Shown: piece after piece, positions 7,459 through 15,374 of the stretch
Layout: every line of letters starts with the position of its first letter
Numbering within the stretch: position 1 is the first letter of the stretch
Notes under the pieces: model-generated
The model's database searches: none
Told to the model about the DNA's origin: nothing
The model's input: the letters and a program-made list of their open reading frames with translations, nothing else
Position numbers and translations under genes: made by a program
IMG/VR virus record: IMGVR_UViG_3300031873_000018
Span: 1-35,671 of that record
DNA: 35,671 bases
Origin: a virus
Strand: one strand, 5' to 3'

Positions 7459-10326
7459 TTAGCCGGCTTTCGCCGAGTCCTCGTTGGCGCCCGGCTTCGG
7501 GGGCTCAGGCCCCGGCGCGGTCGCTGGTGGTGCGCCGATCGGCGCGGGTGCCTGCGGAGGCACCGGCTTCTTCGACTTCCGCGTTTCCGACTCCTCCATC
7601 GGCGGCAGATCGAGCAGCTTGCGTAGGAGTTTCTCGGTCTCGTCGTCGGGCGTGAGCCACGCCGACTTCTCAGCCGCTTCCTGCGCCCCTTCTTGCGTTT
7701 GACCGGGGGCCTGCGGCTGCTGCTGGCCCGATTTTCCCGGCGAGGCTGACCGCGAGAGCGTGGCGAGCGTGGTCACCAAGTTCTGCAGATCGACGCGCTC
7801 CAAGTCGCGACAGGTGACGCGCGGGTACTTCCGCTTCGTCATGTCGAAGTTCAAATCGCAGTTATGAGCGGCCAATCCGTCAATGACGTAGGAGTGAACA
7901 TCTGCGACTTCAAGATTGAAGACTTGGCCGCGATAGTGCTGCTGTGACACCGACTTGACGCGGTAGTGATGATAGCCGTCGGCACAGAAACTTTTCTGGT
8001 GCAGACGCTTGCCTCCATCCGGCGCAACGCCAGATTCGATGAATCGACGCAGGGCGCGGCAATGATCGCCCGACACGATGACCTCCCACGCCTCTTTTGA
8101 CCGACCAGATGGGGGTCGCCGTTTCAGCCGACAGCTGATGCCAAGCGATTCGATCAGGACGACCAACGCCTCGGCAAGATGGCGAGAGCGCGTGACAGCG
8201 AAGCCGAATACGTGTCCCGAGTTTGACTCCCAGAACGACCCATCGCCATTCCAGTATCCAGCCAGTAGCGTTTGCTTGCGGTCTGTTGCCCAGCACGGCG
8301 CATCTGGGGGGAGATGCTTGGCGTGGCTGTACTCGCCGCACTCACGACGGAGTTGATCAACGAGATCAGGACACGGGCGTGTCTGCACGATCACCACGTT
8401 CCGCTGACGACGAACTGGTCGAACATCCACGCCGCACGAGTCAAGCGCATCGAGAAGGGCGACCACGAATCCTCGACGCTCATCGGATGCGCCCAACGTG
8501 AACTGCACGCCTTGGTACTGTGGCTCGCCACCCCTGACTGGCTTGAGATAGCAACCCTCAGCCAAGAACCATCCCATCACCGAACACATCTCTGGCGATG
8601 GAGCGGGTGCTTCGACGCCAGGCATCGACACGACTGGCGACAGCAGGTACTCGCCGCGGCAGACCGCAGCCGCATCGCGCCATGTTTGCGTTGATGCGGG
8701 GGTCGCTATAGCCGCCGTTCCACGCCGCCCGTACGGATAGCGGTCATCGCTGTACACGGCCATCGTATCGGTGTATCGATTGCGCTGCATGAACAACGGT
8801 CGCGCGGCGGCGACCAGCAACGGATGCTCTGGCGTGCAGACGATTGGGTCATGTCCGACCACCTGAATTTCTGCCATCGGACCGTCATAATCACGCACCA
8901 TCGTTTCGCGCACGACATGGGGCTGACCATCATGTCCAAGGACGAGATCCCCGATGCCGACCTCGGCAATCGGCTTCCGCGTGCCATCGGCCAGCGTCAC
9001 TCTTGCGGTAGGAGGAAAGCACAGCTGCTTCACGACCTGGTGCTTGAGGTCGGCGCTAATGCCCGCCGCCACGCCGTTCAGGCTGGACACGAACATGTCC
9101 GTCAACCGCGACCCAAACCCTAACGTCCCATGCGGGTCCTGCCCCATTGTCAGAAAGCCAGCCAGCACATTGCGGGCGATCTGCTGGTCGTGATGATCGA
9201 TCCACTGGGACGCGCCCGACCCCGCCGTCGCACTTCCCGTCTTCGGCAACAGATCGTAGGTCACATGCGGCGGGGCAATCAGGTACGCCCGCTCGTTCGC
9301 CCGCACGGCTTTCAAGACTTCGACCAAGGCATCGAGGTCCTGCTGGTTGAGCGTGTGGCCTTCTTCCAGTTGGGCGACGGGAATGCCCACGCCCCATCGG
9401 TCTAGCCTGACGCCCTCCTGGTGATACGCCTGGTCCTTGAAGTAGAAATTGCGATATATCGGCCTCAAGAGGGACCGCCCTTGGTAGTTGTCGCCTTCAC
9501 GTTCCAACGTGCAGACCAGACAATACTCAGCGGGGATCTCTAAATACTGAAACGACACCGCCGTGCCGTAGTGAACGGGGGAGGCGTTCGCGACCCCCGG
9601 ATAGATCCCGCTCAACGGGACGTCGCGCTGGCCACCGCCAGGGAGCATGCGTCCACTCCCCGCTGCTGGGTACGACGTGCTGACGGGAACGGGTGCGTAC
9701 TGCACAACCGCCTTCAACCGCCCGTTGCGATCGACATGCCACATGCGAATCGTCTTCGGCAGACGCGGGGCGAGGCGAAGAAGACGATACGCGCCCTCGT
9801 CGTCGACCTTCCAGACTTTCTCGAGGACGCTAAAGCCGAAATCCAGTTGGAGGAGGATGTGCCGCAGGGTACTGTCCCACGACGACTCCATCGCGTCGTC
9901 CTCGAACAGGGCATGGTTGCAGAAGTCGGCAATCGCCTGATCGACGTTGTCGCCATCGGTGGGTGGGAGACACGTCCAAGTGGCCCCGCGCAACGGCAGC
10001 TTGATGACCGACAGCATCGCACGAATCTGCGCGTCCCCCATGCGCATCTTGTCGTAGATGCGCACCGCCGTGACGAAGTTGTCCAGCTCGGGGTTGTAAT
10101 CTTCGCGGCGGATGTAGCCGCCGAAGTTTTCCGTGCCGCTCGCGCCAAACTCAGCGCCGCGCGTGATCGGATGGACATGCGGCGGTACGCCATCGTTGGC
10201 GATGGTCGGCGAAGTTGCCGGCTGCTGGCCTGGGCGCGTATCGGCGTTGATGATGGCCGCATTGCCCAAGGTTGGGCGGGCCAGCCACGGCAGAACATCG
10301 CGCAGGAATTGAAGTCGTGACGCCAT
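7459..10326 (-). CDS. DUF935-type portal protein interrupted by an intein, 955 aa precursor
   Basis: The host protein (about 568 residues after splicing) resembles Mu gp29/DUF935 portals: conserved-looking stretches include RIYDKMRMGDAQIRAMLSV, LQLDFGFSVLEKVWK, GDNYQGRSLLRPIYR and NQQDLDALVEVLKAV, ending in a Pro/Gln-rich tail. Portals form the dodecameric ring through which DNA enters and leaves the capsid. The start at 10326 (MASRLQFLRDVLPW) is preferred over upstream in-frame codons because it lies just after the Zn-ribbon stop, although the ribosome-binding site is weak. Residues 436-822 are an intein placed between KQL and CDLNFD, near the conserved C-terminal part of the portal. Terminase genes lie just upstream, as usual. 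Confidence 0.9.
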   Translation of the reverse strand: MASRLQFLRDVLPWLARPTLGNAAIINADTRPGQQPATSPTIANDGVPPHVHPITRGAEFGASGTENFGGYIRREDYNPELDNFVTAVRIYDKMRMGDAQIRAMLSVIKLPLRGATWTCLPPTDGDNVDQAIADFCNHALFEDDAMESSWDSTLRHILLQLDFGFSVLEKVWKVDDEGAYRLLRLAPRLPKTIRMWHVDRNGRLKAVVQYAPVPVSTSYPAAGSGRMLPGGGQRDVPLSGIYPGVANASPVHYGTAVSFQYLEIPAEYCLVCTLEREGDNYQGRSLLRPIYRNFYFKDQAYHQEGVRLDRWGVGIPVAQLEEGHTLNQQDLDALVEVLKAVRANERAYLIAPPHVTYDLLPKTGSATAGSGASQWIDHHDQQIARNVLAGFLTMGQDPHGTLGFGSRLTDMFVSSLNGVAAGISADLKHQVVKQLCFPPTARVTLADGTRKPIAEVGIGDLVLGHDGQPHVVRETMVRDYDGPMAEIQVVGHDPIVCTPEHPLLVAAARPLFMQRNRYTDTMAVYSDDRYPYGRRGTAAIATPASTQTWRDAAAVCRGEYLLSPVVSMPGVEAPAPSPEMCSVMGWFLAEGCYLKPVRGGEPQYQGVQFTLGASDERRGFVVALLDALDSCGVDVRPVRRQRNVVIVQTRPCPDLVDQLRRECGEYSHAKHLPPDAPCWATDRKQTLLAGYWNGDGSFWESNSGHVFGFAVTRSRHLAEALVVLIESLGISCRLKRRPPSGRSKEAWEVIVSGDHCRALRRFIESGVAPDGGKRLHQKSFCADGYHHYRVKSVSQQHYRGQVFNLEVADVHSYVIDGLAAHNCDLNFDMTKRKYPRVTCRDLERVDLQNLVTTLATLSRSASPGKSGQQQPQAPGQTQEGAQEAAEKSAWLTPDDETEKLLRKLLDLPPMEESETRKSKKPVPPQAPAPIGAPPATAPGPEPPKPGANEDSAKAG
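7861..9021 (-). mobile_element. Intein with LAGLIDADG endonuclease in the portal gene, 387 aa
   Basis: The insert begins with Cys (CFPPTARVTLADGTRKP, block A). It continues with CTPEHPLLV (block B, TxxH), and two LAGLIDADG-type helices: CSVMGWFLAEGCYLK and KQTLLAGYWNGDGSFW. It ends with the block F/G stretch YRGQVFNLEVADVHSYVI and terminal His-Asn, followed by Cys as the +1 residue. All catalytic residues for protein splicing and both acidic residues of the homing endonuclease are visible, so it is probably active. After splicing, the portal would be joined at KQL-CDLNFD. Confidence 0.95.
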
Positions 10327-10330
10327 GTGT

Positions 10331-10564
10331 TTAGAACCGTCGCACGCGAGCATGCGCGTGCGCCCTCGCAGTGTCAAGGAAGTGACTACGTAACTCCCGC
10401 TTCTCAGCCACTTCCGGTGTCTCCGCGTCGGGGGGGATGTCAGCCGCCTTGGCCGACTGCTCGATATGCCAGCTCCGTCCGCAGGCGCTACAGAAACCTT
10501 GACCGCGCCACTCCTCCAGCATGTCTGGCGATGCTTCGCGACAGAAGGGACACGCGATGACCAT
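10331..10564 (-). CDS. Small zinc-ribbon protein, 77 aa
   Basis: The start at 10564 has a GGAGG site 8-9 bases upstream. Two CxxC pairs (CPFC at residues 5-8 and CSAC at 25-28) form a classic zinc ribbon; the rest is a helical, Ala/His/Arg-rich tail. It lies between the large terminase (13-base gap) and the portal, ending 4 bases before the portal start. Small zinc ribbons near terminase genes are common in phages, but their role (packaging accessory, structural, or regulatory) is usually unknown. Zinc binding is well supported; function is not. Confidence 0.75.
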   Translation of the reverse strand: MVIACPFCREASPDMLEEWRGQGFCSACGRSWHIEQSAKAADIPPDAETPEVAEKRELRSHFLDTARAHAHARVRRF

Positions 10565-10577
10565 AAATGGGCCTCCG

Positions 10578-12485
10578 CTAGAAGTAGGACAGACGCGGGG
10601 GCGGATCGGGCTTGGGGTTGTCCATCGGCCTGACGACGTCGCCAGGTTGGCGGTCGCGCTCGCCCGCGTAGTCGGAATCATCGGGTCGCAAGATCGCACC
10701 CGCGGTGACGATGCGCCGGTCGAAGTCGGGCAGGCGTTGCCAGTAGCGGAATTGGTAGACGTAGCGTAGCGCCGAGCAGGCATGGGACCAGTCATCGTGG
10801 ACGGGCAACTGCTTGCCCGGCACGGGGTTGCCTTCCGAGTCGAGCGGCCAGTGGTAGTTGTTCACCGCGTCGATCAGATGCGTGCAGTACGCCGACACCT
10901 CGAAACGACCCTTGCGGATCAGATCGTGGAGAAAGTCCAGCCACTCTAGCATCGATCCGCGCTTCGGTTCGTGGATCACGACGATGCGCGGTTCGCGGGA
11001 TCGCAGGTTTGAAATCCACGACGTCAAGTCGCTCTCACGGTTCTTGCCCGAAGGGTCGCCGTAGTGCATGAGGTCGAGGCCCGTGACCGCATTAACGATC
11101 GGGGCCCAGAGCCCATTCACGAAGGCGTGGTAGTGATCCCACGAGGCATCGCGCCGCTCGTACTCATCGACCCAGCGGATCGTCAAGCTACTCTCATCGA
11201 TCACTTGGCCGAGCAGCAACGAGGTCGGATCATCGACGCCGAAGTCCCATCCCACGACGCACGGACGGTTCGGCTCAAGCACCCGGCGGAGATAGCGCTC
11301 CCGATGCGCGTCCATCGATTCGCGCTCCTGGCGTTCCGGTGTCGCCTCAAGAACATGGCGCGTCGAATCGAAGCTCTCAAACACGCGACCACGTCGGGAC
11401 CGCTCGTAGCTGATGTCGAGTTCGGACGCCACGCCTTCGGGCGTGAGGTCTTGACACTCACGGTCGTACCACGGGCTGCGAGCTTCAGGAGGGCGGAGCG
11501 CCGGGCCGCGGAGGTTGGCACATTCATGCGCCAAGAACTTGTCGCGAGCCGGCAGAAGTTCATCGCGGTCCAGTTCTTCAGGGCTCGGCGTGACCGCCTC
11601 AAGCTGCCAGCCGCAGGTGCAGTACAAGCCTGCGGCCTTGCGGGGATGCTCGGTCCAATGGAAGGACAGCTTGCGGAATGTGGTCGTGGGGGAAAAGCGT
11701 AGGCGGGCAAAGACGTTCCCCTTGCCGTTCGGCGTCGAACTCAAACAAGTGCCGCCCTTGGCCGCCTGGCGCAGTCCCTTGAAGATGGCCTCGGACTTCT
11801 CGATGTAAGCCGCTTCGTCCATCAGCGCCCGCTTGTTCGCGCGCCCGCGGCCGGCTTTGGGCGTGCCCGTCTCTCCGCGAATGTAGCTGCCGCGGCCATC
11901 GTTCTTCGCGAAACCGAGCTTGAAGTCCATCGGCTCTTGCAAGTACGGCGGGAGCGCGAGCCAGAGATGCCGCACCTTGCCGAGGAGCGAGTCCGGCGTC
12001 GATCCTGCCCCACCATCGTCGACTTCATCGGCGCGGCGACTGAGCACCATGTCGCCCCAGTCGTCGTGGAACAGGATGTCCCACAGGAACACGACCATCC
12101 ACGCCCAGGAGAGAAGCATCTGCCGCGACTTCTCCACATGAATGTTTGAAGGTACTTGGGCGGCTTCAAAGAACCGGCGCAAGTACGGATAGAGCGGGAA
12201 CTTGCGCCACTGAGGCGCACCGCTAGGGTCGTCAACGTCCAAGCTCCAGCAATGATGGAAGGCGAACCACTGCAGGCCCCAGCCGTCATGCGCGCATCGC
12301 AGCCACTCCTCGTCGGCATCTTTCAGCGAGCGGATCTCGGGCGCTTGGATTTCCCACTTCGTTCGGAGATAGCCTTCGGGTTCCCAGACGCCCGGCGCGA
12401 TTTCGTTGAACCCGTCTGCGGGCACCCACGTGGTCGCGCGGGCACCCACGCGCGGGGGGCGATGGGAGTGCGGACCCGTGCTCAT
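10578..12485 (-). CDS. terL: Terminase large subunit, 635 aa
   Basis: This is the motor ATPase and nuclease that packages DNA. The N-terminal ATPase shows a Walker-A-like KSRQMLLS (residues 119-126, the K/R-x-R-Q variant common in terminases), Walker B LMDEAAY (D223, E224) and the coupling motif SSTPNGKGN (249-257). The C-terminal nuclease shows VVGWDFGVDDP (D414), a GDPSGKNRES stretch and DDWSHACSALRY near the end, which supply RNase-H-like acidic residues. An inserted Cys pair (CTCGW near 289-292) may bind metal. The start is MSTGPHSH; there is no clear ribosome-binding site, but the ATG overlaps the stop of a tiny upstream reading frame, suggesting coupling. Confidence 0.95.
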   Translation of the reverse strand: MSTGPHSHRPPRVGARATTWVPADGFNEIAPGVWEPEGYLRTKWEIQAPEIRSLKDADEEWLRCAHDGWGLQWFAFHHCWSLDVDDPSGAPQWRKFPLYPYLRRFFEAAQVPSNIHVEKSRQMLLSWAWMVVFLWDILFHDDWGDMVLSRRADEVDDGGAGSTPDSLLGKVRHLWLALPPYLQEPMDFKLGFAKNDGRGSYIRGETGTPKAGRGRANKRALMDEAAYIEKSEAIFKGLRQAAKGGTCLSSTPNGKGNVFARLRFSPTTTFRKLSFHWTEHPRKAAGLYCTCGWQLEAVTPSPEELDRDELLPARDKFLAHECANLRGPALRPPEARSPWYDRECQDLTPEGVASELDISYERSRRGRVFESFDSTRHVLEATPERQERESMDAHRERYLRRVLEPNRPCVVGWDFGVDDPTSLLLGQVIDESSLTIRWVDEYERRDASWDHYHAFVNGLWAPIVNAVTGLDLMHYGDPSGKNRESDLTSWISNLRSREPRIVVIHEPKRGSMLEWLDFLHDLIRKGRFEVSAYCTHLIDAVNNYHWPLDSEGNPVPGKQLPVHDDWSHACSALRYVYQFRYWQRLPDFDRRIVTAGAILRPDDSDYAGERDRQPGDVVRPMDNPKPDPPPRLSYF

Positions 12486-12532
12486 CGTGAGTCTGGTCTA
12501 CGCAGAGCGTCGCGTGCGAGGATGACCGTCAT
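12482..12532 (-). CDS. Possible 16-aa leader peptide coupled to terL
   Basis: This short reading frame starts at an ATG overlapping the stop of another tiny frame (ATGA) and ends in an ATGA overlap with the terL start. It encodes MTVILARDALRRPDSR. Because terL lacks a visible ribosome-binding site, a translated leader here would explain its initiation by coupling. No protein family can be claimed at this length; it may be a chance frame. Confidence 0.3.
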   Translation of the reverse strand: MTVILARDALRRPDSR

Positions 12533-12594
12533 CTTCCCTGTCTGCGCGTCACGGTGACGAAGACGCCCGCTCGCTCAAGATCGGCTCGGGTCAT
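12529..12594 (-). CDS. Possible 21-aa small protein between repeat protein and terL
   Basis: This reading frame (MTRADLERAGVFVTVTRRQGR) starts at 12594, 6 bases after the stop of the serine-repeat gene, with AGGG about 5 bases upstream. It ends in an ATGA overlap with the next tiny frame. The helix-then-strand pattern looks protein-like and the exact overlaps favour translation. It is too short to assign to a family. Confidence 0.4.
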   Translation of the reverse strand: MTRADLERAGVFVTVTRRQGR

Positions 12595-12600
12595 CGCACC

Positions 12601-13476
12601 CTAGTCGTGCGAGATGACCATGACCTTCTGCGCGTAGGCGACAGGGAAGGTGAACTGGATGATCTTCCCCGCGCTGTCGAGGCTCCGTAGGTAGTCCTGC
12701 AACGCATCATACCGCACGGCGAGGGCGACGTACCCGTGCGGGGTCGGCGAGGGACTTACGCTCGCGCTGGGCGACACCGATGCGCTGGGGGACCGCGAGA
12801 GACTGGCCGATGCGCTCGGGCTGCGCGACTGGCTCGCGGAGGGCGAGAGGCTGGGCGACGCGCTCGCCGATGGCGAAATCGACTCGCTCGCGCTCGGGGA
12901 GATGCTCGGCGAGCGCGATGCCGACGGCGACTGCGACGCACTCGCCGATGGGCTCAGGCTGGGCGACTCGCTCGCGCTGGGCGACTCGCTCGCGCTGGGC
13001 GACTGCGATTCGCTCGCGCTGGGCGAGATGGATGCACTCGCGCTCGGCGATTCGCTGGCGCTCGGTGAGGTCGATTCGCTCGCGCTCGGCGAGATGGATT
13101 CGCTGGCGCTCGGTGAGGTCGATTCGCTCGGGCTGATGCTCGGCGAACTACTGGCCGAGGGCGAGAGCGACTGCGATTCGCTTGCCGAAGGCGATTCGCT
13201 TGCCGAGGGACTCCCGCTCGCGCTCGGGCTGATGGAGGCGCTCGGCGACCGCGACGGGCTGGTGCTCGCCGACGGGCTCAGGCTTGAAGACGGCGACCGT
13301 GAGGAACTGCTGCTCGCGCTCGGGCTACGCGAAGGCGAGGCGGACGCGCTCGGGGAGATGCTCGCCGACGGACTCAAGCTCAGCGACACTGATGCGCTGG
13401 GGGAAACCGACGAGCTCGAACTGGCCGATGGAGAATGCGACGCCGACGGCGAGCGCGAGGCAGACGGGCTGGACAT
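12601..13476 (-). CDS. (Ser-X)n dipeptide-repeat protein with small C-terminal domain, 291 aa
   Basis: The ATG at 13476 follows GGGAGGTGAG. For about 238 residues serine occupies every second position, the other position being mostly Pro, Ala, Glu, Leu, Ile, Arg, Val or Gln (units such as SPSASESPS). The last 52 residues are ordinary folded-looking sequence ([18 protein letters not shown], then [15 protein letters not shown]). The repeat is likely extended and non-globular and could be a spacer, surface fibre or glycosylated stalk, with the C-terminus as anchor or binding head. The gene lies between the small and large terminase genes, an unusual place for a fibre. There is no signal peptide or membrane segment. 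Function unknown. Confidence 0.85.
   Translation of the reverse strand: MSSPSASRSPSASHSPSASSSSSVSPSASVSLSLSPSASISPSASASPSRSPSASSSSSRSPSSSLSPSASTSPSRSPSASISPSASGSPSASESPSASESQSLSPSASSSPSISPSESTSPSASESISPSASESTSPSASESPSASASISPSASESQSPSASESPSASESPSLSPSASASQSPSASRSPSISPSASESISPSASASPSLSPSASQSRSPSASASLSRSPSASVSPSASVSPSPTPHGYVALAVRYDALQDYLRSLDSAGKIIQFTFPVAYAQKVMVISHD
12757..13473. repeat. GC-rich short-period DNA repeat coding for (Ser-X)n
   Basis: The DNA repeats with a basic period of 6 bases (one Ser codon plus one variable codon) and higher-order units of 18 or more bases, for example tandem copies of GCGCTGGGCGACTCGCTC on the plus strand near 12965-13000. Such arrays gain and lose units by slippage, so length variation between related phages is expected. 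Confidence 0.9.
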
Positions 13477-13535
13477 CACTCACCTCCCGCCAGACGCCAA
13501 GGGCCCGCCGAATGGTCAGGGCCGCGCCTGGGGAA

Positions 13536-14129
13536 TCAGTTGACCTTCGGCGGTCGTGGCGGGCGCTCGGCCTCGCTCACGAGATGCAGTTCTTCCGCTT
13601 GGATACGCCGCATCGATTCACGAATCTCAGCCGCGCGCGGCAAGGTCACGCGTAGCGAACCCAGCGCCCGCTCCAGCACCCCCAAGTCTTGTAGCAGGTG
13701 GATTTGCTTCTCGCGTGCGTTCATCGCGGTGGCCAGGCACGCCATGCGCTGCTTGGCCGCGAAGATCGGATCGATGCGCCGGTTGACCACCACCTTCTTC
13801 GTCTTGTGGCAGTCGTCGCACTCGACATCGATGGTCTCGTGCCGCGAGCATTCGTCCGCGATGCGTGAGTGTTCCAGCAGCGCGAGCTTCTCCCCGTCCT
13901 GCCACAGCGCCAGCGTTTCGCCGATGACTTCAGCGGGGTCCGCCTGCGGGAGCAAGCCGTAGCGGTCGCGCCAATTCTGCGCAATCCATTCAAGGTCGCG
14001 GCTGATGGTGGCCTCGGACACTTGGACGATGGCCGCGATCGCGGCCTCCGTCATGCGGCGTAGGCGTAGAGACAGGACGCGCTCGCGTCGCCACTCCAGT
14101 TCAGACTTCGTTGGTTGCGGTTCGTCCAC
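13536..14129 (-). CDS. terS: Probable terminase small subunit, 197 aa
   Basis: The N-terminal half contains a helix-turn-helix: RRMTEAAIAAIVQVSEATISRDLE split over two helices (about residues 25-50), followed by WIAQNWRDRYG. Small terminases use such domains to bind the packaging site. A Cys/His cluster (ECSRHETIDVECDDCHK, around 90-110) may bind zinc. The C-terminal half is a long helix suited to oligomerisation. I chose the GTG at 14129 because AAGG lies 9 bases upstream; a TTG at 14138 is an alternative. Its place two genes before terL supports the call, but small terminases are poorly conserved and a helix-turn-helix regulator remains possible. Confidence 0.7.
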   Translation of the reverse strand: MDEPQPTKSELEWRRERVLSLRLRRMTEAAIAAIVQVSEATISRDLEWIAQNWRDRYGLLPQADPAEVIGETLALWQDGEKLALLEHSRIADECSRHETIDVECDDCHKTKKVVVNRRIDPIFAAKQRMACLATAMNAREKQIHLLQDLGVLERALGSLRVTLPRAAEIRESMRRIQAEELHLVSEAERPPRPPKVN

Positions 14130-14161
14130 GGTGTCCAACCTTGCAGGTCTTTCAGGCGGGG

Positions 14162-14190
14162 ATTGTACCGAAGGCGGGACGATGGCGGGA
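14162..14190 (-). promoter_or_regulatory. Possible promoter for the packaging/head operon
   Basis: TACAAT (14162-14167, minus strand) is a good -10 box just before the small terminase gene and after an intrinsic terminator. The -35 region (near 14185-14190) matches poorly and does not carry the TCTRGACATT element of the other three promoters, so this may be a late promoter needing an activator, or a chance match. Confidence 0.3.
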
Positions 14191-14207
14191 ATTATGACTA
14201 CAAATGC

Positions 14208-14234
14208 GAAGGGCGCCCGCGTTGGACGCCCTTC
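14208..14234 (-). terminator. Intrinsic terminator-like hairpin after the DUF6011 gene
   Basis: On the minus strand GAAGGGCGTCC pairs with GGGCGCCCTTC around an AACGC loop (11 pairs including one G-U). It is followed by GCATTTG, so the U-tract is poor. It sits 25 bases after the stop at 14260 and before the small terminase gene, where a break between transcription units is expected. Confidence 0.65.
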
Positions 14235-14259
14235 AAGAGAACGATGCGTTCGAGGAACT

Positions 14260-14868
14260 TCAGACGACGGCGGTGGTGGCTCGCAGATCGACCACCGGCT
14301 CCAAGATCAGCGTGCCGAGGGCGGTGTGCGGTAGCCCCCAGTGTTCCGCGCAGACGGGGCCGTAGCCGCATTCGACGCTCCCCATGTCGGTCAGTTGAAG
14401 GCCGCAGAAGCAGCAACGGCTCATCAGGGCGGCGTAGGCTTTCGCGGCTTCGACAGGATTGACCGCCACGCGGAGGAGGTGCGCTTGCAGCGTGAGGTCA
14501 TCCGCAAGCGGGCCGCGCACGTCGCCGGTCGGGCGCACGGTGCCGATCCATTCGCCGTGGCGCTTCACGCTCACGGAACCTGGGGCCGCACCGCTTGAGG
14601 TGATCGACAGCCGCAGTTCGGTGGCGTTGTCGGGCGCGAGGACGCGGAGCTTGGGGAACTTCAGGCCACGGTCACGGGCGGCGGCGAGGAAGTCGGCGAT
14701 GGGCTGAAGGTGGAGCGAGGCCACAGGCGTAGGCGCGGGGGCGTGGCAGTCGGCGGCGTCGGCGTGGCGGATCGCCCGCGTGGAGCGGTCCCATTCGACG
14801 CTGGCGCCTGCGGGGATGCGGGAGCCACAGACGGTACAAACACCGGAATATCGGGCCTGAATGGTCAT
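14260..14868 (-). CDS. DUF6011-type double zinc-ribbon protein, 202 aa
   Basis: The start at 14868 follows AGGAGGTGAAC, an ideal ribosome-binding site. Residues about 10-40 hold a first Cys module (CTVCGSRIPAG ... DCHAP). Near the C-terminus is the DUF6011 signature: CCFCGLQLTDMGSVECGYG followed by PVCAEHWGLP. Between them lies a beta-rich domain of about 100 residues (LRLSITSSG, VSVKRHGEWIGTV). DUF6011 proteins are common phage zinc-binding proteins of unknown role, often beside replication or recombination genes. Here the gene stands alone between its own promoter and a terminator, so it may be an early, separately expressed gene. Confidence 0.85.
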   Translation of the reverse strand: MTIQARYSGVCTVCGSRIPAGASVEWDRSTRAIRHADAADCHAPAPTPVASLHLQPIADFLAAARDRGLKFPKLRVLAPDNATELRLSITSSGAAPGSVSVKRHGEWIGTVRPTGDVRGPLADDLTLQAHLLRVAVNPVEAAKAYAALMSRCCFCGLQLTDMGSVECGYGPVCAEHWGLPHTALGTLILEPVVDLRATTAVV

Positions 14869-14893
14869 GTTCACCTCCTGCTTTCCTAGTGAA

Positions 14894-14922
14894 AGTATAG
14901 CAGAAGTAGACATGAATGTCCA
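14894..14922 (-). promoter_or_regulatory. Promoter A: TGGACA -N17- TATACT with extended -10
   Basis: On the minus strand TGGACA (14917-14922) and TATACT (14894-14899) are 17 bases apart, and the -10 is preceded by TGC (extended -10). The -35 lies in TCTGGACATT, shared with two other promoters in this window. GACAT and ATGTC form an inverted repeat at 14909-14920, a possible operator. It drives the DUF6011 gene, whose strong ribosome-binding site lies just downstream. Confidence 0.85.
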
Positions 14923-14931
14923 GACGCACAA

Positions 14932-15374
14932 AGGGCGGGGGGCAGTGCCCGCCAGGCGCTAACCTCAGCAACTCTCGGAAGGGAAGGTGTGACCTACCCT
15001 GTCACGGCCGGCGGCCGTGACTCACTCATCAAGCCCGGCGGCGCGGCGGCAAATCCAAGGTCGTCGGTCGCGTCAAACGCTTGACGGGCAGGGCGACCCG
15101 TGGCACACTGGCCACGGGTGCCCCGGGCCGAGAGATATCGGCCTACTCAGGGCGGAGGCCGGAAGCCCCGCCCTGTTTCTCTACCGCTCGGCCGCCAGTA
15201 GGCCCGCCAAGGGGCGTCCTGGGGCCGTGGAACGAGTTTCTCAGCCCAGAGGAAGGGAAACCCCGCCCTTGCGGGAACGTCGCGCAGCGGTCAAGCGTGA
15301 GCCCATGCGAGCCCTTGGCCGACACGGTCGGGAACGCCAATGTCGGTCAAGCACCGAATCCCGCCCTCCGAGCG
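14932..15374 (-). ncRNA. Hairpin-rich non-coding region, candidate structured RNA
   Basis: About 440 bases between the glycoside-hydrolase-like gene and promoter A carry no convincing gene. I see five hairpins in a row: 15001-15021 (9-base perfect stem), 15071-15086, 15096-15119 (8-base stem), 15126-15143 and 15148-15175 (8-base stem plus inner pairs). Further on is a near-repeat of CGGGAACG...CGGTCAAGC at 15272-15296 and 15329-15352. The 15148-15175 hairpin is followed by TTTCT on the plus strand, so the element could be read from either strand. It may be a terminator cluster, a packaging or origin site, or an ncRNA; the strand given is only that of the genes around it. Confidence 0.45.

Noticed and set aside
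12902-13543. A 213-codon plus-strand open frame rich in Leu, Gly, Asp and Ala
   Set aside because: It is the mirror of the Ser-X repeat on the other strand; the regular pattern comes from the repeat DNA, and no other gene in the window is on the plus strand.
14909-14920. Calling the inverted repeats at promoters A and B binding sites of a named repressor
   Set aside because: No repressor gene is in the window, and short palindromes at -35 boxes can arise from the shared element itself; noted only as possible operators.
15329-15374. tRNA-like stretch (ACCGAATCCCGCC) near the end of the non-coding region
   Set aside because: No matching acceptor stem, D-arm or anticodon arm could be paired around it.
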